DNA from: Bugulina stolonifera
Lineage: Eukaryota > Bryozoa > Gymnolaemata > Cheilostomatida > Bugulidae
Reading direction: 5' to 3'
DNA length: 64,000 nt
Assembly: GCA_935421135.1 (NCBI GenBank)
Contig: OW285196.1
Span: forward strand, 1,674,001-1,738,000
Translations under genes and position numbers: made by a program
Notes under the pieces: generated by a model
Seen by the model: only the letters and a program-made list of their open reading frames with translations
Databases searched by the model: none
Told to the model about the DNA's origin: nothing
Part shown: piece by piece, positions 54,241 through 64,000 of the stretch
Layout: every line of letters begins with the position of its first letter
How positions within the stretch are numbered: the first letter of the stretch is position 1

Positions 54241-57200
54241 TATGGTCACATGATACTACTACATGTGGTAGAGTAGTAGTAGGGTCACATGATACTACTA
54301 CATATGGTAGAGTAATAGTATGGTCACATGATACTACTACATGTGGTAGAGTAATAGTATGGTCACATGATACTACTACATGTGGTAGAGTAATAGTAGG
54401 GTCACATGATACTACATGTGGTAGAGTAATAGTAGGGTCACATGATACTACTACATGTGGTAGAGTAGTAGTAGGGTCACATGATACTACTACATGTGGT
54501 AGAGTAGTAGTATGGTCACATGATACTACTACATGTGGTAGAGTAGTAGTATGGTCACATGATACTACTACATATGGTAGAGTAATAGTAGGGTCACATG
54601 ATACTACTACATGTGGTAGAGTAATAGTAGGGTCACATGATACTACATGTGGTAGAGTAATAGTAGGGTCACATGATACTACTACATGTGGTAGAGTAAT
54701 AGTATGGTCACATGATACTACTACATGTGGTAGAGTAATAGTATGGTCACATGATACTACTACATGTGGTAGAGTAGTAGTAGGGTCACATGATACTACT
54801 ACATATGGTAGAGTAATAGTAGGGTCACATGATACTACATGTGGTAGAGTAATAGTATGGTCACATGATACTACTACATATGGTAGAGTAATAGTATGGT
54901 CACATGATACTACTACATGTGGTAGAGTAGTAGTAGGGTCACATGATACTACTACATGTGGTAGAGTAATAGTAGGGTCACATGATACTACTACATATGG
55001 TAGAGTAATAGTAGGGTCACATGATACTACTACATGTGGTAGAGTAGTAGTAGGGTCACATGATACTACTACATGTGGTAGAGTAATAGTAGGGTCACAT
55101 GATACTACTACATGTGGTAGAGTAGTAGTAGGGTCACATGATACTACTACATGTGGTAGAGTAATAGTAGGGTCACATGATACTACATGTGGTAGAGTAA
55201 TAGTAGGGTCACATGATACTACTACATGTGGTAGAGTAATAGTAGGGTCACATGATACTACATGTGGTAGAGTAATAGTAGGGTCACATGATACTACTAC
55301 ATGTGGTAGAGTAATAGTAGGGTCACATGATACTACTACATGTGGTAGAGTAGTAGTAGGGTCACATGATACTACTACATGTGGTAGAGTAGTAGTAGGG
55401 TCACATGATACTACTACATGTGGTAGAGTAGTAGTAGGGTCACATGATACTACTACATAATATGGTAGAGTAATGGTAGGGTCACATGATACTACTACAT
55501 ATGGTAGAGTAATAGTAGGGTCACATGATACTACTACATATGGTAGAGTAATAGTAGGGTCACATGATACTACTACATATGGTAGAGTAATGGTAGGGTC
55601 ACATGATACTACTACATATGGTAGAGTAATAGTAGGGTCACATGATACTACTACATGTGGTAGAGTAGTAGTAGGGTCACATGATACTACTACATGTGGT
55701 AGAGTAATAGTAGGGTCACATGATACTACTACATGTGGTAGAGTAGTAGTAGGGTCACATGATACTACTACATATGGTAGAGTAATAGTAGGGTCACATG
55801 ATACTACTACATATGGTAGAGTAATAGTAGGGTCACATGATACTACTACATATGGTAGAGTAGTAGTAGGGTCACATGATACTACTACATGTGGTAGAGT
55901 AATAGTAGGGTCACATGATACTACTACATGTGGTAGAGTAGTAGTAGGGTCACATGATACTACTACATGTGGTAGAGTAATAGTAGGGTCACATGATACT
56001 ACATGTGGTAGAGTAATAGTAGGGTCACATGATACTACTACATATGGTAGAGTAATAGTATGGTCACATGATACTACTACATGTGGTAGAGTAGTAGTAG
56101 GGTCACATGATACTACATGTGGTAGAGTAATAGTATGGTCACATGATACTACTGCATGTGGTAGAGTAATAGTATGGTCACATGATACTACTACATGTGG
56201 TAGAGTAATAGTATGGTCACATGATACTACTACATGTGGTAGAGTAGTAGTAGGGTCACATGATACTACTACATGTGGTAGAGTAATAGTAGGGTCACAT
56301 GATACTACTACATGTGGTAGAGTAATAGTAGGGTCACATGATACTACTACATGTGGTAGAGTAGTAGTAGGGTCACATGATACTACTACATGTGGTAGAG
56401 TAGTAGTAGGGTCACATGATACTACTACATGTGGTAGAGTAATAGTATGGTCACATGATACTACTACATATGGTAGAGTAGTAGTAGGGTCACATGATAC
56501 TACTACATGTGGTAGAGTAGTAGTAGGGTCACATGATACTACTACATGTGGTAGAGTAATAGTAGGGTCACATGATACTACTACATGTGGTAGAGTAATA
56601 GTAGGGTCACATGATACTACATGTGGTAGAGTAATAGTAGGGTCACATGATACTACTACATATGGTAGAGTAATAGTATGGTCACATGATACTACTACAT
56701 GTGGTAGAGTAGTAGTAGGGTCACATGATACTACATGTGGTAGAGTAATAGTATGGTCACATGATACTACTGCATGTGGTAGAGTAATAGTATGGTCACA
56801 TGATACTACTACATGTGGTAGAGTAATAGTATGGTCACATGATACTACTACATGTGGTAGAGTAGTAGTAGGGTCACATGATACTACTACATATGGTAGA
56901 GTAATAGTATGGTCACATGATACTACTACATGTGGTAGAGTAATAGTATGGTCACATGATACTACTACATGTGGTAGAGTAATAGTAGGGTCACATGATA
57001 CTACTACATGTGGTAGAGTAGTAGTAGGGTCACATGATACTACTACATATGGTAGAGTAATAGTATGGTCACATGATACTACATGTGGTAGAGTAATAGT
57101 AGGGTCACATGATACTACTACATATGGTAGAGTAATAGTATGGTCACATGATACTACTACATATGGTAGAGTAATAGTATGGTCACATGATACTACTACA

Positions 57201-60200
57201 TGTGGTAGAGTAATAGTAGGGTCACATGATACTACTACATGTGGTAGAGTAATAGTAGGGTCACATGATACTACTACATGTGGTAGAGTAATAGTAGGGT
57301 CACATGATACTACTACATATGGTAGAGTAATAGTATGGTCACATGATACTACTACATGTGGTAGAGTAGTAGTAGGGTCACATGATACTACATGTGGTAG
57401 AGTAATAGTATGGTCACATGATACTACTGCATGTGGTAGAGTAATAGTATGGTCACATGATACTACTACATGTGGTAGAGTAATAGTATGGTCACATGAT
57501 ACTACTACATGTGGTAGAGTAGTAGTAGGGTCACATGATACTACTACATATGGTAGAGTAATAGTATGGTCACATGATACTACTACATGTGGTAGAGTAA
57601 TAGTATGGTCACATGATACTACTACATGTGGTAGAGTAATAGTAGGGTCACATGATACTACTACATGTGGTAGAGTAGTAGTAGGGTCACATGATACTAC
57701 TACATATGGTAGAGTAATAGTATGGTCACATGATACTACATGTGGTAGAGTAATAGTAGGGTCACATGATACTACTACATATGGTAGAGTAATAGTATGG
57801 TCACATGATACTACTACATATGGTAGAGTAATAGTATGGTCACATGATACTACTGCATGTGGTAGAGTAATAGTAGGGTCACATGATACTACTACATGTG
57901 GTAGAGTAGTAGTAGGGTCACATGATACTACTACATGTGGTAGAGTAGTAGTAGGGTCACATGATACTACTACATGTGGTAGAGTAATAGTAGGGTCACA
58001 TGATACTACTACATGTGGTAGAGTAGTAGTAGGGTCACATGATACTACTACATGTGGTAGAGTAATAGTAGGGTCACATGATACTACTACATGTGGTAGA
58101 GTAATAGTAGGGTCACATGATACTACTACATGTGGTAGAGTAGTAGTAGGGTCACATGATACTACTACATATGGTAGAGTAATAGTAGGGTCACATGATA
58201 CTACTACATGTGGTAGAGTAGTAGTAGGGTCACATGATACTACTACATATGGTAGAGTAGTAGTAGGGTCACATGATACTACTACATGTGGTAGAGTAGT
58301 AGTAGGGTCACATGATACTACTACATATGGTAGAGTAGTAGTAGGGTCACATGATACTACTACATATGGTAGAGTAGTAGTAGGGTCACATGATACTACT
58401 ACATGTGGTAGAGTAGTAGTAGGGTCACATGATACTACTACATGTGGTAGAGTAGTAGTAGGGTCACATGATACTACTGCATGTGGTAGAGTAATAGTAG
58501 GGTCACATGATACTACTACATGTGGTAGAGTAATAGTATGGTCACATGATACTACTACATGTGGTAGAGTAGTAGTATGGTCACATGATACTACTACATG
58601 TGGTAGAGTAGTAGTAGGGTCACATGATACTACTACATATGGTAGAGTAGTAGTAGGGTCACATGATACTACTACATGTGGTAGAGTAGTAGTAGGGTCA
58701 CATGATACTACTACATGTGGTAGAGTAATAGTATGGTCACATGATACTACTACATGTGGTAGAGTAATAGTATGGTCACATGATACTACTACATGTGGTA
58801 GAGTAATAGTAGGGTCACATGATACTACTGCATGTGGTAGAGTAGTAGTAGGGTCACATGATACTACTACATGTGGTAGAGTAATAGTATGGTCACATGA
58901 TACTACTACATGTGGTAGAGTAATAGTATGGTCACATGATACTACTACATGTGGTAGAGTAATAGTAGGGTCACATGATACTACTGCATGTGGTAGAGTA
59001 GTAGTAGGGTCACATGATACTACTACATGTGGTAGAGTAATAGTATGGTCACATGATACTACTACATGTGGTAGAGTAATAGTAGGGTCACATGATACTA
59101 CTACATGTGGTAGAGTAGTAGTAGGGTCACATGATACTACTACATGTGGTAGAGTAGTAGTATGGTCACATGATACTACTACATGTGGTAGAGTAGTAGT
59201 AGGGTCACATGATACTACTGCATGTGGTAGAGTAGTAGTAGGGTCACATGATACTACTACATGTGGTAGAGTAGTAGTAGGGTCACATGATACTACTGCA
59301 TGTGGTAGAGTAATAGTAGGGTCACATGATACTACTACATGTGGTAGAGTAGTAGTAGGGTCACATGATACTACTACATGTGGTAGAGTAATAGTAGGGT
59401 CACATGATACTACTACATGTGGTAGAGTAATAGTATGGTCACATGATACTACTACATGTGGTAGAGTAGTAGTAGGGTCACATGATACTACTGCATGTGG
59501 TAGAGTAGTAGTAGGGTCACATGATACTACTACATGTGGTAGAGTAGTAGTAGGGTCACATGATACTACTACATGTGGTAGAGTAATAGTAGGGTCACAT
59601 GATACTACTACATGTGGTAGAGTAATAGTATGGTCACATGATACTACTACATATGGTAGAGTAATAGTAGGGTCACATGATACTACTACATGTGGTAGAG
59701 TAGTAGTAGGGTCACATGATACTACTACATGTGGTAGAGTAATAGTAGGGTCACATGATACTACTGCATGTGGTAGAGTAATAGTATGGTCACATGATAC
59801 TACTACATGTGGTAGAGTAGTAGTAGGGTCACATGATACTACTGCATGTGGTAGAGTAGTAGTAGGGTCACATGATACTACTACATGTGGTAGAGTAGTA
59901 GTAGGGTCACATGATACTACTACATGTGGTAGAGTAATAGTAGGGTCACATGATACTACTACATGTGGTAGAGTAATAGTATGGTCACATGATACTACTA
60001 CATATGGTAGAGTAATAGTAGGGTCACATGATACTACTACATGTGGTAGAGTAGTAGTAGGGTCACATGATACTACTACATGTGGTAGAGTAGTAGTAGG
60101 GTCACATGATACTACTGCATGTGGTAGAGTAGTAGTAGGGTCACATGATACTACTACATGTGGTAGAGTAGTAGTAGGGTCACATGATACTACTACATGT

Positions 60201-60583
60201 GGTAGAGTAATAGTAGGGTCACATGATACTACTACATGTGGTAGAGTAATAGTAGGGTCACATGATACTACTACATGTGGTAGAGTAGTACTAGGGTCAC
60301 ATGATACTACTACATGTGGTAGAGTAATAGTAGGGTCACATGATACTACTACATGTGGTAGAGTAGTAGTATGGTCACATGATACTACTACATGTGGTAG
60401 AGTAGTAGTAGGGTCACATGATACTACTACATGTGGTAGAGTAGTAGTAGGGTCACATGATACTACTACATGTGGTAGAGTAATAGTAGGGTCACATGAT
60501 ACTACTACATGTGGTAGAGTAATAGTAGGGTCACATGATACTACTACATGTGGTAGAGTAGTAGTAGGGTCACATGATACTAC

Positions 60584-61720
60584 TGCATGTGGTAGAGTAA
60601 TAGTATGGTCACATGATACTACATGTGGTAGAGTAGTAGTAGGGTCACATGATACTACTACATGTGGTAGAGTAGTAGTAGGGTCACATGATACTACTAC
60701 ATATGGTAGAGTAGTAGTAGGGTCACATGATACTACTACATGTGGTAGAGTAGTAGTAGGGTCACATGATACTACTACATGTGGTAGAGTAGTAGTAGGG
60801 TCACATGATACTACTGCATGTGGTAGAGTAATAGTATGGTCACATGATACTACATGTGGTAGAGTAATAGTAGGGTCACATGATACTACTACATGTGGTA
60901 GAGTAGTAGTAGGGTCACATGATACTACTACATGTGGTAGAGTAATAGTAGGGTCACATGATACTACTACATGTGGTAGAGTAGTAGTAGGGTCACATGA
61001 TACTACTGCATGTGGTAGAGTAATAGTATGGTCACATGATACTACATGTGGTAGAGTAGTAGTAGGGTCACATGATACTACTACATGTGGTAGAGTAGTA
61101 GTAGGGTCACATGATACTACTACATGTGGTAGAGTAGTAGTATGGTCACATGATACTACTACATGTGGTAGAGTAGTAGTAGGGTCACATGATACTACTA
61201 CATGTGGTAGAGTAGTAGTAGGGTCACATGATACTACTGCATGTGGTAGAGTAATAGTATGGTCACATGATACTACATGTGGTAGAGTAATAGTAGGGTC
61301 ACATGATACTACTACATGTGGTAGAGTAGTAGTAGGGTCACATGATACTACTACATGTGGTAGAGTAATAGTAGGGTCACATGATACTACTACATGTGGT
61401 AGAGTAGTAGTAGGGTCACATGATACTACTGCATGTGGTAGAGTAATAGTATGGTCACATGATACTACATGTGGTAGAGTAGTAGTAGGGTCACATGATA
61501 CTACTACATGTGGTAGAGTAGTAGTAGGGTCACATGATACTACTGCATGTGGTAGAGTAATAGTATGGTCACATGATACTACATGTGGTAGAGTAATAGT
61601 AGGGTCACATGATACTACTACATGTGGTAGAGTAGTAGTAGGGTCACATGATACTACTACATGTGGTAGAGTAGTAGTAGGGTCACATGATACTACTACA
61701 TGTGGTAGAGTAATGGTAGG
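60584..61720. repeat. Alternating 231/192-bp higher-order repeats within the 39-bp array
   Basis: The motif of an ACTGCATG unit followed by a 36-bp short unit recurs at 60584, 60815, 61007, 61238, 61430 and 61544. The spacings are 231, 192, 231, 192 and 114 bp, a 423-bp dimeric higher-order period that breaks at the end. Confidence 0.8.
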
Positions 61721-64000
61721 GTCACATGATACTACATGTGGTAGAGTAATAGTAGGGTCACATGATACTACTACATGTGGTAGAGTAATAGTAGGGTCAC
61801 ATGATACTACTACATGTGGTAGAGTAGTAGTAGGGTCACATGATACTACTACATATGGTAGAGTAGTAGTAGGGTCACATGATACTACATGTGGTAGAGT
61901 AATAGTAGGGTCACATGATACTACATGTGGTAGAGTAATAGTAGGGTCACATGATACTACTACATGTGGTAGAGTAATAGTAGGGTCACATGATACTACT
62001 ACATGTGGTAGAGTAGTAGTAGGGTCACATGATACTACTACATGTGGTAGAGTAATAGTAGGGTCACATGATACTACTACATGTGGTAGAGTAATAGTAG
62101 GGTCACATGATACTACTACATATGGTAGAGTAATAGTAGGGTCACATGATACTACTACATGTGGTAGAGTAATAGTAGGGTCACATGATACTACTACATG
62201 TGGTAGAGTAATAGTAGGGTCACATGATACTACTACATGTGGTAGAGTAGTAGTAGGGTCACATGATACTACTACATGTGGTAGAGTAATAGTAGGGTCA
62301 CATGATACTACTACATGTGGTAGAGTAATAGTAGGGTCACATGATACTACTACATGTGGTAGAGTAATAGTAGGGTCACATGATACTACTACATATGGTA
62401 GAGTAATAGTAGGGTCACATGATACTACTACATATGGTAGAGTAATAGTAGGGTCACATGATACTACTACATATGGTAGAGTAATAGTAGGGTCACATGA
62501 TACTACTACATGTGGTAGAGTAATAGTAGGGTCACATGATACTACTACATATGGTAGAGTAATAGTAGGGTCACATGATACTACTACATGTGGTAGAGTA
62601 ATAGTAGGGTCACATGATACTACTACATGTGGTAGAGTAGTAGTAGGGTCACATGATACTACTACATGTGGTAGAGTAATAGTAGGGTCACATGATACTA
62701 CTACATGTGGTAGAGTAATAGTAGGGTCACATGATACTACTACATGTGGTAGAGTAGTAGTAGGGTCACATGATACTACTACATGTGGTAGAGTAATAGT
62801 AGGGTCACATGATACTACTACATGTGGTAGAGTAATAGTAGGGTCACATGATACTACTACATGTGGTAGAGTAATAGTAGGGTCACATGATACTACTACA
62901 TATGGTAGAGTAATAGTAGGGTCACATGATACTACTACATGTGGTAGAGTAGTAGTAGGGTCACATGATACTACTACATGTGGTAGAGTAATAGTAGGGT
63001 CACATGATACTACTACATATGGTAGAGTAGTAGTAGGGTCACATGATACTACTACATGTGGTAGAGTAATAGTAGGGTCACATGATACTACTACATGTGG
63101 TAGAGTAGTAGTAGGGTCACATGATACTACTACATATGGTAGAGTAATAGTAGGGTCACATGATACTACTACATGTGGTAGAGTAGTAGTAGGGTCACAT
63201 GATACTACTACATGTGGTAGAGTAGTAGTAGGGTCACATGATACTACTACATGTGGTAGAGTAATAGTAGGGTCACATGATACTACTACATGTGGTAGAG
63301 TAATAGTAGGGTCACATGATACTACTACATGTGGTAGAGTAATAGTAGGGTCACATGATACTACTACATATGGTAGAGTAATAGTATGGTCACATGATAC
63401 TACTACATGTGGTAGAGTAGTAGTAGGGTCACATGATACTACTACATGTGGTAGAGTAGTAGTAGGGTCACATGATACTACTGCATGTGGTAGAGTAATA
63501 GTATGGTCACATGATACTACATGTGGTAGAGTAATAGTAGGGTCACATGATACTACTACATGTGGTAGAGTAGTAGTAGGGTCACATGATACTACTACAT
63601 GTGGTAGAGTAATAGTAGGGTCACATGATACTACTACATGTGGTAGAGTAGTAGTAGGGTCACATGATACTACTGCATGTGGTAGAGTAATAGTATGGTC
63701 ACATGATACTACATGTGGTAGAGTAGTAGTAGGGTCACATGATACTACTACATGTGGTAGAGTAATAGTAGGGTCACATGATACTACTACATATGGTAGA
63801 GTAATAGTATGGTCACATGATACTACTACATGTGGTAGAGTAATAGTAGGGTCACATGATACTACATGTGGTAGAGTAGTAGTAGGGTCACATGATACTA
63901 CTACATGTGGTAGAGTAGTAGTATGGTCACATGATACTACATGTGGTAGAGTAATAGTAGGGTCACATGATACTACTACATGTGGTAGAGTAATAGTAGG

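Larger units (their letters stand above)
37812..64000. repeat. 26.2-kb minisatellite of 39-bp units, about 670 copies, continuing past the window
   Basis: Unit of 39 bp containing GGTCACATGATACTACTAC, then ATGTGGTAGAGTAATAGTA. Variation is confined to a few sites: ATGTGG/ATATGG, GTAATAGTA/GTAGTAGTA/GTAATGGTA/GTAGTACTA, AGGGTC/ATGGTC and ACTACA/ACTGCA. Units of 36 bp lack one ACT triplet and units of 42 bp gain TAA (CATAATATGG). All length changes I noticed are multiples of three, so one plus-strand frame stays open for kilobases. The array starts about 15 bp from an acceptor and presumably occupies a giant intron of the coiled-coil gene. Confidence 0.98.

Noticed and set aside
37986..55460. 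Open frames of 1204, 191 and 2971 codons on the plus strand
   Set aside because: They are the 39-bp satellite read in frame; no start context, signal peptide, flanking exon or codon bias independent of the repeat. Kept only as a finding to test.

Overview
This is a piece of an animal (metazoan) nuclear genome. The genes are split by spliceosomal introns with GT-AG borders, there is a eukaryotic tRNA-Lys with a pol III terminator, and the mobile elements (a CR1/L2-like LINE, LTR retroelements, a P-superfamily DNA transposon) are metazoan types. The gene content and LINE wording suggest a marine invertebrate, possibly a sponge or another early-branching animal. That last step is inference; the species cannot be read from the sequence.

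Layout. (1) 1-2126: 3' flank with a 455-bp solo LTR carrying a perfect 5-bp target duplication, plus small minisatellites. (2) 2127-15318, minus strand: a syntaxin-binding protein 4 (STXBP4-like) gene assembled from 15 supported exons and one tentative exon. It encodes a PDZ domain, an EF-hand-like segment, a coiled coil and a C-terminal WW domain. (3) 15319-23511: intergenic. It holds a CACGTG-rich minisatellite just upstream of the STXBP4 start, a decayed LINE in two pieces, an LTR, and a 3263-bp P-like transposon with 26-bp terminal inverted repeats, 8-bp target duplications and THAP-domain remnants. (4) 23512-24955, plus strand: a complete four-exon UBL3 gene (membrane-anchored ubiquitin-fold protein, CAAX end). 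(5) 25921-37796, minus strand: the last six exons (254 residues) of a helical/coiled-coil protein I do not recognise, with a tRNA-Lys(UUU) gene in one of its introns. (6) about 37812-64000: one uninterrupted minisatellite of 39-bp units, about 670 copies, running past the window end.

About 36 kb of the 64 kb is tandem repeat, in more than a dozen unrelated families. They are concentrated in the introns of the two minus-strand genes and often abut exons. The most unusual observation is that several arrays appear to have been seeded from the splice sites themselves. The repeat unit of the 8.3-kb array carries a near-copy of the adjacent 5' splice site, giving about 200 decoy donors, and smaller arrays copy the donor or acceptor of STXBP4 exons. 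The very long open frames over the arrays are explained by unit lengths divisible by three and are not annotated as genes.
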